Positions 1-12,930 of a DNA stretch of 64,000 nt are shown here, one piece after another. The DNA is from Bonia amplexicaulis. Its lineage: Eukaryota > Streptophyta > Magnoliopsida > Poales > Poaceae. The position numbers and the translations under genes are program-made. The notes under the pieces are model-generated. The model was not told where the DNA came from. It was given only the letters and a program-made list of their open reading frames with translations, and searched no databases. Each line of letters begins with the position of its first letter. Positions within the stretch are counted from its first letter, which is position 1. The stretch is taken from NCBI GenBank assembly GCA_036346245.1, contig CM070735.1:29053310-29117309 (forward strand). The letters run 5' to 3'.

Positions 1-3000
1 CTCCCGCTGGCGCCCCTCCCTTTCTCCCGCTTCCTTTTTCCCCTGGCGCTTTCCTCCCGTTGCCGCTTCCTCCTTCGCCAGACACCCGCGAGCACGCCCC
101 GCCTCACTGTTTTGCCCTTGCCGCACCGGCCGCGCCGCCACACCGCTGCCGGCTCGCCGTCACGGCCGCTTCCCAACCGCTTTTGACCCGGTTGCCGTCC
201 CCTGCCACCCGGGCCCCGCCTGCCACCTCTCCTCCTCCTCACACACAAGGCCTCACCACCGCCACCTGCTCCCGTCCCATCCCGCGTTTTCCTCGCGGTG
301 ACGCCACCCAGACGCGTGGACGCGACGCTCCCCGCCCCATCACCTCGCCCATCCCGCTCTGCAGCTCAGCAGGCCACCCACACCGCGCCATTAAACCCCT
401 CGAGCCGCCTAGCTTCCCCGCACGCCAGCCTCTACTCCCTTTGAAGCCAAGCCAAGCCCTCATTGTCTTCCCTTTGCTCCCCGAAGCTCCCCGAGCACCG
501 ATCGAGTTTGAGCGATTACATCGCCGCCGATCGCCTCCTTCGCCGCGGTGAACTCTCGAGCCATTCTCCTTCTCCTCTTGATTAAAATCCACCCTTGCAC
601 CGCCTTGCTCTCCTCTCGCCTCCCGAACGCGATGGTGGACTCACGCCAAGAACACCCTCCTCGCCTCGGCGGCGGCGAAGCTCGCCGTCGGCCGAAAGGG
701 GGCCGTTGTGGCGCCCGCCTGAGAACTTCTCACCAACCCGCCGCCACCATCGAGTTCCTCACTCTAGAGATGCTCCAGCTACCGCCATTTTGCCCGGAGA
801 GCCACTGCTGCCTCCGGTGACCGAAAGTCACCGCCACTTTCTCTCCGTGCCAGGCCGCCGTTGGTCCTTCCCAGAAACCCCAAAGCCTCGAAATGGATTC
901 CTCCGTCCAAGGAGTCGCTGGATGCCCTTCGCTTCCGCCGGAGAGCACCACCGGCGCCGCCTCCTCAGCCGCCATCGCCCTCGCTTTTGACGAGGACGAC
1001 GAGCGGAGGAAGACGACGATGACGTGGACGCATCCCCGCCGCCCACGTTGTTACCATCTAACCTCGTACCACGGATGGCCTCGCTTTCCCACCGTCCGAT
1101 CCCACTTACTCCCGCCGATCCGAGCCGCCTGCTTCCGCTCCATCTTCGCCGTCCGCCACGCCACGCGCGTCGGCCATCCAAGCCGCGAGGCGCGCGTGCG
1201 TGCCGAGCCGAGCTCGGCTGCTTTCCGCTCGCGTCGGCCGCCTCCGCGTGGGCCCATTTCTCACCCGGCACACAGAGCACCAGTCGCCCGACATCGCTCC
1301 AAATGAATTTCCAGCATTTATCAATTTCTAAAAATCCAGAAATTCAAAGAAAATCCTAGAAAATCTCAGAAAATCCCAAAAATTCCCAAATTTCACCACC
1401 TTGCTCATTTTGATCTCCTGAACCCATTTTTGGCCCCCAATCCTCCAAATTCTTCTCCAGAAAAATCTAAGAATTCAAAAACCCCTCCATTTGAATATTT
1501 GTTGCTTTTTCTCCTTTTTCATAGAATTATTTTTCCTCGCTTGATTAGGCTCAAGCCGGACTTATGTTATTTTTGTGTGTTTGCGCTAGCAACGGAGTTT
1601 TCGAAGACTTCGGTGCGAGGCCAGGACCAAGGAACCGCAATTCATGAAGCCGAACTAGTCGAGGACCAAGGCAAGTCACAAGTCCTTGATCATGTTGAAT
1701 CCCATGCCATTTAAATTATGTATTATGCTATTTGCATTATGTTAGTTGTGAAATGCTAGTTTGAAGTAAAATAAAATGTTTAGAATGACATGTTATGTAG
1801 ATAAATCCTACCACCGACAAATGCCATGTTAAATCTGTAGCCATGCCTTTGTAACCCTAGAATTAATTACTTGGTAATCTAGATAACTCAGAGGTTATTT
1901 ATTATCACACAAGTCCTCACACTAATAAGGTTGTGGTCATGGGCCAATAGATTTTGGAAAACCCGACCCTAGGGTAGGGTGGTATGGGACACCGTGCCCT
2001 AGGGCGGAGAGTGCCAAGGCACAAGGTAGGGTAAGGGTGTTGGGAAGGAACCGTGAGACGGTCTTCGCCCATCTCTTACCTTAGGATTGAAGTTAGGGTA
2101 AGGGTGTTGTGGGAAACCGCGAGTCGGTCGGCGCCCACCGCTACCCTAGGTCGTGGTCGCGAACCCGCGAGGTTGCGGCCATGTGAAAATATAAGGATCG
2201 AAACCCTTACGAGCAAATGACATAGTGATCGCTCAACCACGTGAGTTGACTTGTCAACACCGGTTTAGTAGTCGCTCAACTCGATTGAAACTCTACGTGT
2301 TGAGATGCCGGAGGTTGGGCGCTTGAATTAGGTATGCCGTCTCATGCGGATACCTAATAACGGTAGGGTTCACTCGGCGGACGGGAGTTTTATGTGTCAG
2401 ACCCGAGTGAATTCTACCGGGTAGAGCCTATATAAAGAAATGAGCAGTGAAACGACCTGGCTTTCTTAACTCACCATGAGGGTTAAGGAATCGTGTGGGT
2501 AAAGTTGAGCAACTCGCAGAGTCAAATAAATGGTATTCGAATACGCGTGCTCCGGTTAATGGAGTCAGTGTCACTTGGTGATTCCAAGAAAAAGCTTGAG
2601 TAGTTTTCACAAGTATTTTAATCTGATTAGTTGGTAATTGAAACTTCGAAAATAAAACCCCTATTATCTTAAGGAGTAGTTTTTACTCTGGTTTTCACAA
2701 ATGTTTGCAAATAAAGTGCATCCACTCAAATTAATAAACCAAGTATACTCACATCCTTTGGTGATCCGTGCAAATAGTTAAAATTAGGATTTCCCTTGTG
2801 ACTTGCTGAGTACAGTGGTTGGTACTCAGTCTTGCATAATTTCCCCCCAACAGATTCCAGAAGCAAAGAAGGTGAATCAAGTTTTCCGTGTTAGGGTTGC
2901 GACCGCACTCAGGCTTTCCTGTGGTGTGTTCTGCGATTCTTCTGTATGTAAGTACCCTTGGGCTGCACGCCTGTTTGGTTGTTAAAATTGACCATTAGGT

Positions 3001-3131
3001 CTTATTTCAATCGAACTAACTTTTCTCAAATATTCGTAAGCAGGCATGATACTCGTTCGGTCCGCAATTAGAATCCTGGGTGATTGCGGATTAGCAACGC
3101 TCCTGTTCCTCCCAGAAACGGGGGCGTTACA
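1..3131 (-). mobile_element. Long-LTR retrotransposon fragment (Gypsy-like, LTR family 1)
   Basis: Read on the minus strand, a terminal sequence starting TGTAACGCCCC begins at 3131 and runs leftward to the window edge. The first 600 bases align by eye with the plus-strand sequence starting at 45668. Shared landmarks include a block reading AAGACCTAATGGTCAATTT, a 'GAGTGCGGTCGCAACCCTA' block and a 'GTACTCAGCAA' block. Bases 1-1270 are very GC-rich and carry several overlapping long open frames on both strands. None of these resembles a known protein, so I treat them as base-composition artefacts. Bases 1300-2640 are AT-rich with scattered short direct repeats. No gag or pol motif was seen, so it may be a solo LTR or a non-autonomous element. 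The Gypsy assignment is inference from LTR style only. The left end lies outside the window. Confidence 0.55.
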
Positions 3132-3930
3132 CCCACATCGGACACTGGCGCACGGCACCATCCGCAACCCGGTTCGTGCCTCTTACGCGGCAGCCTCCGA
3201 GCCCGGCGAATTTCTGGGGCGACGCACGCAGCTCTGCCCGAGCGCGCCATCTCCGCCTAGGCTTGAATCCCTCGCGTCGCGCTCGCCGGCACCGCGCCAA
3301 CTTGGCAGCTTCCTTCGCACCGGACGCTCCGCGTGCCAACGTGGGTGCCGACGGGGAAACGGACGCCGCAAAAAATACGCGCCGGCGCGCAGAGCGATTT
3401 CCCTGCCCCACACCGCAAATTTTCTGCGGCCGGAGGGGCGCATTGGGGGGAAGGCGATAAGGCGCCCGGAGCGCCGGCGTCGTGCCCGCAGCTCTCCCTC
3501 TCGCTTGTGAATCCCTGATACCCCCACCCGCGCCTGTTCCCACACTGGCGACACGCTCGTTTCTGTGGCTGGGCCACCGGCCGCGGCTCGGCTCCTCGTC
3601 CATCCAAACGCCATCCGCCTCCCGTTGCCGATCGCAGTGTCCCACGTCACTCTGGAATATCTCCCGTGCTCTCCACCTCACCCCACAGCAGATCCGTTCC
3701 CTTCAGCTTATAATTTTTTTAAAATAAATAAATAAAGTAGATTTTTCGTTATCATTTTAGAATAATTTATTAGAATAGTATTTTTGAAATAAATTATTAA
3801 TATCCAATTTATTCAAAATTATCAGAGACACAGTCATATTCTTATTAGCTGTGAACCACAGCGAAAAAAAATAAACCCAACAACTAGGCACAGCTCTTCG
3901 CCACCGGGACGGGAAAAATCCGAGCATATT
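3132..3930. other. Intergenic, GC-rich then AT-rich, no gene recognised
   Basis: Bases 3132-3660 are GC-rich and open in several frames on both strands (up to 184 codons on the minus strand, 3127-3681). The peptides are arginine- and alanine-rich with no motif I recognise. From about 3715 the composition turns sharply AT-rich. This is probably old repeat sequence flanking the LTR that ends at 3131. Confidence 0.4.
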
Positions 3931-3934
3931 CTTT

Positions 3935-4165
3935 TCGACTTCTAAAAGTTGTTTTTTGGTTTTTCTACAGTAACTAACTTTTAAACGGAATATTTTTTCA
4001 AGATACGGTCTACTAGTTAATTGTAGTACATACTGTACTAACTTCATTTATATTGACAAAAATCACACATAAGTTTCTGTTACTCTATAATATTTTACAC
4101 AAACAATCTAAAAGTCATAAGTCATAACTAAAAACCATAAGCTTTCAAAAATAACAGGCCTCCCT
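3935..4165 (-). repeat. MITE family B copy just upstream of the P-protein gene
   Basis: This is a copy of a short AT-rich repeat that recurs through the window. Its conserved blocks are 'TTTTTGGTTTTTCTACAGTAA', a 'TTTAAACGGA' block, a 'TTAATTGTAGTACA' block, and an end reading 'CATAAGC...AACAGGCC'. Similar blocks occur at 28815-29060, 34430-34645, 40708-40945, 43728-43950, 56195-56390, 56460-56730 and 57828-58045. It ends about 170 bases before the P-protein start codon, so it forms part of the proximal promoter. Confidence 0.6.
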
Positions 4166-4337
4166 CTTTTTTCCTCTAAATGCACGGATACTTATTAGCC
4201 AACCAAATCACTCCCTAACCGAGCACCACTGCCGCTCTTCTCGGCAGGAGCGGAAGCCCTCCTACTCCCGGGATTCGCCGCTTCCATTCCTGCGCCTCTC
4301 CTGCCCCGCGCGCGTGTGTTTCCGCATCTCGAATAGG

Positions 4338-7300
4338 ATGGGGCGCGCACGCCGCCTCGCCAACCGCGCGCTGCTGCGCCGCCTGCTCGCGGCTGCCACA
4401 TCCACCACGTCCCACTCGCCGTCCCGCGGCCTCTCGACACTGGCGCCGGCGTCGCGCCCCCGCCCGCGGCCGACCCACCAGTACACGCTGGGGCGGCCGG
4501 TGTCGGCGTCGGCGCTGCAACCAAGCGACAACTTCCCGCGGAGGCACAACTCCGCGACGCCCTCCGAGCAGTTGGCAATGGCGTCGGCCTGTGGGTTCGA
4601 CACCCTCGACGCGCTCATCGACGCCACCGTCCCCGCCGCCATCCGCGCGCCGCCGATGCGGTTCTCTGGCAAGTTCGACGAAGGCTTCACGGAGTCCCAG
4701 ATGATCGACCACATGCAGCGCCTCGCCGCGATGAACAAGGCCCACAAGTCCTTCATCGGGATGGGATACTACAACACCCACGTCCCGGCGGTCATACTGC
4801 GCAACCTCATGGAGAACCCCGCGTGGTACACGCAGTACACGCCGTACCAGGCGGAGATCGCGCAGGGCCGTCTCGAGTCGCTGCTCAACTACCAGACCGC
4901 GGTCGCCGACCTCACCGGCCTGCCCATGTCCAACGCCTCGCTGCTTGACGAGGCCACCGCCGCCGCCGAGGCCATGGCCATGTGCAACGGCATCCTCAAG
5001 TCCAAGAAGAAGACCTTCCTCATCGCCTCCAACTGCCACCCGCAGACCATCGATGTCTGCCAGACGCGCGCCGCCGGGTTCGACCTCAACGTCGTCGTCG
5101 CGGACGCCAAGGACTTCAACTACAGCAGCGGCGACGTCTGCGGCGTGCTCGTGCAGTACCCCGGCACGGAGGGGGAGGTGCTGGACTACGCGGAGTTCGT
5201 CAAGGACGCGCACGCGCACGGTGTCAAGGTGGTGATGGCCACCGACCTGCTCGCGCTCACCACGCTGCGGCCGCCCGGCGAGATCGGTGCCGACATCGCC
5301 GTGGGCTCCGCGCAACGGTTTGGCGTGCCCATGGGGTACGGCGGCCCGCACGCCGCGTTCCTCGCCACGTCGCAGGAGTACAAGCGGCTGATGCCCGGCC
5401 GGATCATCGGCGTGAGCGTCGACTCCAGCGGCAAGCCCGCGCTCCGCATGGCGATGCAGACCAGGGAGCAGCACATCCGCCGCGACAAGGCCACCAGCAA
5501 CATCTGCACTGCCCAGGTACACACGCACTCCGCCGCTCACAAAGTTGCCTGATAGCGATAGAGACGATAAGAGGTGTGTGTTCGTGATATGGTGGATTAG
5601 TGAAGTAGTGACCGAGTACATGTCATGGAGATGGAGTAGTGATAAAGATACTTGTGGTTTATCCTTTATAGGCCTTGCTCGCCAACATGGCAGCGATGTA
5701 TGCTGTCTACCATGGTCCTGAGGGGCTGAAAGCAATAGCTGACCGTGTCCATGGCCTAGCTGGTACCTTTGCCCATGGATTGAAGAAGCTCGGGACAGTG
5801 ACGGTGCAGGAGCTGCCGTTCTTTGACACCGTCAAGGTCAAGTGCGCCGATGCGAGTGCGGTTGGTCACGAGGCTCTCAAGAACGAGATGAACCTTCGCG
5901 TTGTTGACGCAAACACGGTTCGCTTTCTTTTGATGTTCCTGTTCCGTTACAACTGAATTAGTTGATTTTGAGTGTTGAGCATTAATTTCAGTTGTGATAT
6001 TGTAGATAACCGTCGCCTTTGATGAGACCACCACCTTGGAGGATGTTGACAAGCTGTTCAAGGTGTTCTCTGGTGGCAAGCCAGTAAGTGGTCATTCAAT
6101 CAATGCAAAATTTGTGTGCTTGATGTGAAATCAGATCAGAATATTAAATGGTGTGCCATTACAAACACTTTCAGGTGAACTTCACAGCTGAATCCCTCGC
6201 ACCAGACGTCTCAAGCTCAATCCCCAGCAGCCTTGTGCGCGATAGCCCCTACCTAACGCACCCAATCTTTAACATGTATGTGTGGTGTCAAAAGCTTGCA
6301 TCTTTTCTTCAATAATTTATCAGAATGTTTAGAATAAATTGAAGTTATCTCGTGGACTTGTAAGGTACCACACGGAGCATGAGCTTCTCCGTTACCTGCA
6401 TAAGTTGCAATCCAAGGATCTTTCACTGTGCCACAGCATGATCCCTCTTGGTTCTTGCACCATGAAACTAAATGCTACTGTGGAGATGATGCCTGTCACC
6501 TATCCCAACTTTGCGAACATGCACCCATTTGCCCCTACTGACCAGGCTGCAGGCTATCATGTAAGAACCATTCGGCATTTGTTTAGCTTCTAATTGTAGA
6601 TTATTCATAATAGGAATTTCTAGATGATCCGAAATGACTTTTTTGTGATGAAGGAAATGTTCGACGACTTGGGCGATCTATTGTGCAAGATCACCGGTTT
6701 TGATTCTTTCTCTTTGCAACCAAATGCTGGTGCTTCAGGAGAGTACGCCGGATTGATGGTTATCCGTGCTTACCACAGGGTATGTCATGATAAATACGCA
6801 GTCTTAGCTCTTTTGTTTCGTCTAGCATTCTTTGTTTACAGATCATTTGAAAAACTGCAGTCAAGAGGAGACCACCACCGCAATGTCTGCATCATTCCTG
6901 TCTCAGCACACGGTACAAATCCTGCAAGTGCTGCTATGTGTGGAATGAAGATTGTTGCTGTTGGAACTGATTCCAAAGGTAACATTAACATTGAGGAGTT
7001 GAGGAAAGCTGCGGAAGCAAACAAGGACAACTTGGCGGCTCTGATGGTACTGTTTTAAGCCCCTGTTAATATGAGAATTTATCATGACTTATGATAATAA
7101 TGTCACCATACTTTCACTCTTTCAGTCCAACTGTTCATTGCTAAATTTTGATACTCTGATGGTATACTATCGCTGCATGCCTTCTCGCTATATTTAGTGT
7201 CATGATACAAATTAGGAGACCTTTTCTGTCTTATTGCTGTTCTAATATAGTAAATATACACTAAGATAGACACCAGACAGCTGCTTCATAGTGCTTCCCC

Positions 7301-10300
7301 CTGATGGTAGTAATCAGATATTCGAAGGTAATTGTAAAATAGAAACATATATTCAACTGCTTTGGTCTATCTACTGCCACATAAAGCTACATATGATTGA
7401 TAAATATTATGGAACCATGGAAATGTTGGAGTTCACTCAGGATGAAAATTGATAATTTTCTAGAGAAATGTTTCAAAGTTTTTGCCCTGTGCCGAGAATA
7501 ACAGTGTTGCATGTTTACCTTATTCTTCAGGTTACCTATCCTTCAACACATGGAGTCTATGAAGAAGGCATTGATGAGATATGCAGGATCATTCATGAGA
7601 ATGGCGGGCAGGTCTATATGGATGGGGCTAATATGAATGCTCAGGTTAGTTCTTTGCAGTTTGTTATACTATCCTTTTTACCTTTGTATTAAAAAATACC
7701 ATCCTTTTTACTTTGTTCTTTCTGCAATTGCTCTCTTCAAGTGTTTTATACACTTAATGGATTGGAGCACATTTACGTTGGTCTACAGATTATATAGATG
7801 GCTTTCCAACACAATGATGAAGTTTATTCTCCAAAAAACAGTTGTGACTACAAATTCTATTAAATTTGTTTATGAAACAAGTCTATCTGAATTCAGTTCT
7901 AACAAAGACATAAGTAACCACCTTTCATTTGTTTGTCATCTTTTCTGAATAATGGTGATTAATTGGTACTTATCCAATATATTATGTATGCTGAGTTATG
8001 TTCTTCTTTAAGAAAAAAATATGACATTCTCCAAGTTCACCTGTACCTAGTTGAGAACTTGCGATATGGTAATTTCAGATATCCCAGGCTATAAAGGGTA
8101 AATGTTCAATTCACTGGAAATTCCCCTGGACTTACAAAAGTTGTCTTTTTACAGGTAGGATTGACAAGCCCAGGTTTTATTGGAGCAGATGTCTGCCACC
8201 TTAACCTTCACAAGACATTTTGCATTCCACATGGTGGAGGTGGTCCTGGCATGGGTCCTATTGGTGTTAAGAAGCAATTGGCACCATTTTTACCAGCTCA
8301 TCCAGTGGTAGGTGTTCTGAATTATTCATGCCGTCAATCTAAACAAAATTGCCTTGTTCAGTTCTCAGGCATATCAGATAAATTGATAACGCCCAATGTG
8401 CAACACTTACCTTGAAATAATAGACAAGATTGATAAACAACGTCACTTCCTTGTGTTTTGCCATTTTGAGAGTCTAATTTTTTTTCCATCTTCACTTATA
8501 TACAACATAACACAGATAACAGATCATGTGTAATTATGTTGAACTTCCACAAAGGGTCTAAAAGACGTATTAGACTAAAGATTCAGATGATTTCGCATGA
8601 TTTACATTTCTCTATGTTACCACCAATTCTGTATTATTATTTGGAAACTAGTATCCTTGCCATTCTAACTTTATTGTAAAACTCAAGAACTACAATCTTC
8701 TACTTCTGCCAATGTCATGTTTTTGGCTTTTTGGATGCCATATTGGCCCAGGTGGGTCTGCTAAGTGGCAACTTCTTTTCATTTCCTCATTCACCTAAAA
8801 CTACTGAAGCAAGAAAGAGTTGCCTGCATTTTTTTCATGTCAAACGCGCCATAGGTGCAATTGCTTAAGAAGGGTTTGGTGATGATATGTTAACTACTCA
8901 AACCATGCTTTAAATGATGAATACTAAAACCAGAAGAACCATTCATAATTTTTGCATGACTTTTGTCGTTTCGTTCAAAAGCAAATGCAGCTACATTATC
9001 GGACTGATTATTTAATTATTAGGTCCCCACTGGTGGCTTTCCTCTCCCTGAGAAAACCGACCCTCTTGGTACCATCTCTGCTGCTCCATGGGGATCTGCT
9101 TTGATTTTGCCAATTTCCTACACATACATAGCCATGATGGGCTCTAAGGGACTCACTGATGCTTCAAAGATTGCAATCTTGAATGCAAACTACATGGCAA
9201 AGCGTCTAGAGGTACTTCATGTTATTCATAATCATATACCCTTCACTACATTTATTATTTATGTTTAAACTAGTTCTCTAAGTTTTACTTTGCAATGAAT
9301 TTTGCAGAAACACTACCCAGTTCTTTTCCGTGGAGTCAATGGAACTGTTGCTCACGAATTCATCATTGATTTAAGAGGGTTTAAGGTACTTATCCGAATC
9401 ATATTAGCGGTCGAACCTTGTGCTTATGCATCTCAATTCTCTAACCGGATCTTTTGATTTTTACAGGCGACTGCCGGTATAGAGCCAGAGGATGTGGCAA
9501 AGCGCTTGATGGACTACGGATTCCATGGACCAACAATGTCATGGCCTGTGCCAGGCACACTTATGATTGAACCCACTGAAAGTGAAAGCAAGGTAAGCAT
9601 ATTGCTTCAAATCTATTGCTTGCCATTGTACCAACTTTTGGCTTTTACATATGCTTAATGTCACATCATTTGTCTTGCAGGCCGAACTAGACAGGTTCTG
9701 TGATGCTCTTATCTCCATTAAGGAAGAAATTGCAGCGATAGAAAATGGCAAAGCAGATGTGCACAACAATGTCCTGAAGGTATATGCTACTACTTGTTTC
9801 AGTTAAATGACTAAAGTCTTTTTTTTAAGAAACAATTGTTACTATTTATTCATATCAGAAGAAGTAAATACCTACGAAAGGACCGAATACAAAAAAAAAA
9901 CACAACTCCGATAGTCTAACAAGACAAAAGTCCGTGGCAAACACACCCAACACCGACAAGGATGCCGAATACGACTGATAAGCACCACCACTCGACCTAA
10001 CACGTGTTATCGTCGCCACCCATTGCGCCCATGACCCGGCTACTCCGACTTCACCGTAGCACACCTCGTGGTAGCACGCATCAACACGGCGACAACCTCA
10101 TAGCAAAGAGCATCCGCTGATGAATGCTAGTTTGTCAGTAAAACCACACGGCCGGCCAAGGCAGCCGGCTTTGAGCCGTCAACGCACATAGGCGCCACTC
10201 GCCTCACCGCTCTGACACGAGAGCCGCACCAGGCCACCCTACCACTTGAGCGAGGAGTCAGATCTAGCAAGAAAGATAGATCTGGCCCGAGCGCCGAGGT

Positions 10301-12144
10301 GCGGGGACAACCCAGCCACAACCAGGGAAGAAAAACGACGCTAAGAGGATGACCACCGCCGATGGATAAGCACAGACCAACGAGAAAGCAACACACACAT
10401 GGAAAAATGAGCGTAGGGTCAGGTGGCCAAGACAATGCCTTCAAGGAGGGAACGGCACCGAAGGTGTCACCGTCACCCGATTCGGCAAGAACCGGATCTG
10501 AAGTTTTCACCCCAGACAAATGCCATAAGACCCCGCGGTGAGTGAGGTACAGCTCCAAGACGACACCTCTAAGGAGGGAAATGACGCCCAAGGACATCAT
10601 CATCGTCGGATCGTGCTAAGGAGAGCCAGATCTAGGGTTTTCACCCAAAGCATGGCACCACATCACACGGAGTATGCCCGTCATCTGCCACAATTCGGGC
10701 GTGACTGCCTCACAAGGCCGCCTAGCCCAAGAGCAGCGCCACCCACCGGCCTCCACGGTAGCAACTCCGTCCGACTCCGCAGCCAACAAGCAACCACACC
10801 ATCGCCTGCCAGCCGGTCATAGCCCTGCCCGGCCATGCACCGGCCGGCCCCCGATCCAACAAAGAGCAACAAGGACCGGCTTTGCAGCTACGACCCCGTC
10901 GCCTCCATCCAACTTTGGTGGCTGCTCCCGACAAACTCCGGCACTGGCCTTCTTCCATCTTGGCCCGTCCAGCCTCCATTGAACCCCCAACCTCATGGGG
11001 GCACCGTCACAATCTGGAGCCGCCAAGCACTGCCGCGCTGCCCACCATGCAACACACGCGTGGCCGCAACACTTTGTGCCCCTGAGCGCCGCAATGTGCA
11101 GCCCAGCACCGACGCCGGCCGCTGCTGTCGTGCTTGCCCGCACCGACGTGCTCACCTATGCCGACGCCTGTGCCTGCCCAAGCCAGCGTCTCTGCGCCAT
11201 GGCCGCCCGTGGAGGCCCCTACCAAGCCTGGATTCGGCCCGGAGATGGCCAAATTCGACCACCTCTGGCTCTCCTCGCCTTAGATCCAGTCGCCTCTGGC
11301 CGCTGGGCTTCACACCGCCACACCGTTCCCAGCCAGATCCACCAAAGAGGTGGATAGATCCGGCCCACACTGCCAGTTCACCGTATGGCCTGCCAAACGG
11401 CTGCGGGAGGCCCTCCTGCCGTTGCCGCTCATCGACAGCGGCGGCGAGGGAGGAAATGCGGTGGTGAGGGGTGGTTTTTTGGGGTGGCTGAGTTGCCTGG
11501 GAGCAGCTCAGGAGGCGTGTTGTGTCCTCTTTTTTATGTCAAATAGGTTGCAAATCCTAGGATTTGAATACAAGATCTCATGCTACCATGCCAAAGCCTC
11601 TACCACCATGCTGTGCCATGACATACTAAAGTCTTACCATACAAATCCATAATCTCTCTATATATAAGTGGTTACTAGTCCCTTTTATTCTGTCTTCAAC
11701 TTTGGAGAAAAATAGCCTAAAGCTGTAAAGAATATGTATGCGTTAGCATGGTCAAGACTTCCAAACATGAGATGGTTATGCACCTTTCTTGCATCAGCAG
11801 GGAAGTTGACATGTGCTTGCCTTTTGTTTTGTTTTGCAGAGCGCTCCTCACCCACCCCAACTCCTGATGAGTGACGCATGGACTAAGCCGTACTCCAGGG
11901 AATATGCTGCATTCCCTGCAGCATGGCTTCGTGGTGCCAAGTTCTGGCCAACAACATGTACTAAGACTTCAGTGTCTCCAAAGCCTTCTCATTTCTTAAT
12001 ATTTTGACATATAAGTTAATCTATGTTCTTCTGTTTGTGATCTTGGTAGGTCGTGTGGACAATGTGTACGGGGATCGCAACCTCATCTGCACTCTGCAGC
12101 AGGCGTCCCAAATGGCAGAAGAAGCTGCAGCTGCTACTGCATGA
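4338..12144 (+). CDS. GLDP: Glycine decarboxylase P-protein (glycine dehydrogenase, decarboxylating), mitochondrial
   Basis: P-protein of the mitochondrial glycine cleavage complex. It is a PLP enzyme that decarboxylates glycine and passes the aminomethyl group to H-protein in photorespiration. Exons read 4338-5516, 5672-5917, 6006-6083, 6175-6275, 6365-6560, 6654-6779, 6861-7046, 7531-7644, 8155-8307, 9023-9211, 9308-9385, 9467-9592, 9681-9779, 11840-11957 and 12050-12144. All introns are GT-AG and frames join without breaks, giving 1027 residues, the usual family length. The PLP lysine lies in LNLHKTF (about residue 762), followed by the glycine-rich GGGGPGMGP. The C terminus contains KFWPTT..RVDNVYGDRN. 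The arginine-rich N terminus (MGRARRLANRALLRRLL) fits a mitochondrial presequence. I chose the ATG at 4338 over the in-frame ATG at 4314 because it matches other grass P-proteins. Intron 13 (9780-11839) is enlarged by a retroposon. Confidence 0.97.
9821..11624 (-). mobile_element. tRNA-headed poly-A retroposon inserted in P-protein intron 13
   Basis: The 1.8-kb insertion is flanked by an 11-bp direct repeat ACTAAAGTCTT at 9810-9820 and 11625-11635. Read on the minus strand it starts with a tRNA-like head: a box A-like TGGCACAGCATGG near 11618-11606 and a box B-like GTATTCAAATCC at 11571-11560. It ends in a run of A (T-run at 9819-9826 on the plus strand). These are marks of target-primed reverse transcription by LINE machinery. 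The body is GC-rich with open frames on both strands (for example 10127-10603 minus), but no reverse transcriptase motif is seen. It could be an unusually long SINE-like element or a composite. It lies antisense to the host gene. Confidence 0.7.
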
Positions 12145-12345
12145 TCGTCTAATAATCATGATCCCAGTGTGTAAAACAGCATCAAGAAGTTGTAATGCTT
12201 CCTGTAGGAGGGAAGCATGCTCTCTTCTCGATCTTCTGAACTGTATATAGCTCATGACAGCTCCTGATTCTCCTCAGCTGCTACCTTCTCCTGTAATTAT
12301 GTACTCCATTGCCTCTCCATTCCCATTAAAAAGTGAAATTAGCTT
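12145..12345 (+). terminator. 3' UTR and poly-A signal region of the P-protein gene
   Basis: The stop codon is followed by about 200 bases of T-rich sequence. A 'CATTAAAAAGTG' stretch near 12325 holds an ATTAAA poly-A signal variant. The exact cleavage site cannot be read from sequence. Confidence 0.45.
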
Positions 12346-12930
12346 TATGACTAGCATTGCTACTCCTTTCTGAATACAAGAAAGATTTAAGATCTGTTTC
12401 CTGTCCTAGCCATATTAAAACAAAAGAAAAGAAAAGAAAGAAAGAAATGAAGGTTATTAGTTTGTGTAATTAACCGTAACGATATCGATCTACCTGCCTG
12501 GTGGAGTATGACTGCTATTGAGAATAGTTCACGTCGTTGAAACAGCGCAGAAATGCAAATATTACCAGCCCAAGATGAATAATGGCATTTGTCGAAGGCA
12601 ACATATTTAGAGTGAAAGCCAAATTCGGTGCTAAGGTGTGAAAGCTTGCGTGGAGCATCGGATCTGGCTCTGGTGGCCTGGATTAAAGTGGGTGGGAATT
12701 TTCTGACGAATAGGCCCCTTCTTTGTACCCTTCGCCCTCTGCCTGCTCTCTGCGCCATCCCGACTCGACTCGATTCGACTCGATCAAACAATCGAGTTCC
12801 TCTCCTCTCGGTTCTAGGGTTAGAGCTCCCTAGCCGCCGCCACGGCATCAGTCTCACGAAGAGAGAGGAGGCAACTCGGGGATATGGGGGGTGGCGTCAC
12901 GGACTCACGGGGAGACGGTGGAAATATGAA
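12346..12930. other. Intergenic, no gene recognised
   Basis: It contains a short AAAGA-type simple repeat (12419-12448) and a minus-strand open frame (12387-12857) without recognisable similarity. Confidence 0.4.

Noticed and set aside
60..1306. Several overlapping ORFs of 90-160 codons on both strands
   Set aside because: GC-rich sequence opens all frames; peptides are low-complexity P/R/A/S with no domain, and the region belongs to an LTR repeat.
3127..3681. 184-codon minus-strand ORF
   Set aside because: Competing open frames on both strands, arginine-rich composition and no recognisable motif or splice context.
10127..11467. Long ORFs (up to 210 codons) within the P-protein intron
   Set aside because: They lie inside the retroposon, on both strands, with no reverse transcriptase, endonuclease or other known motif.
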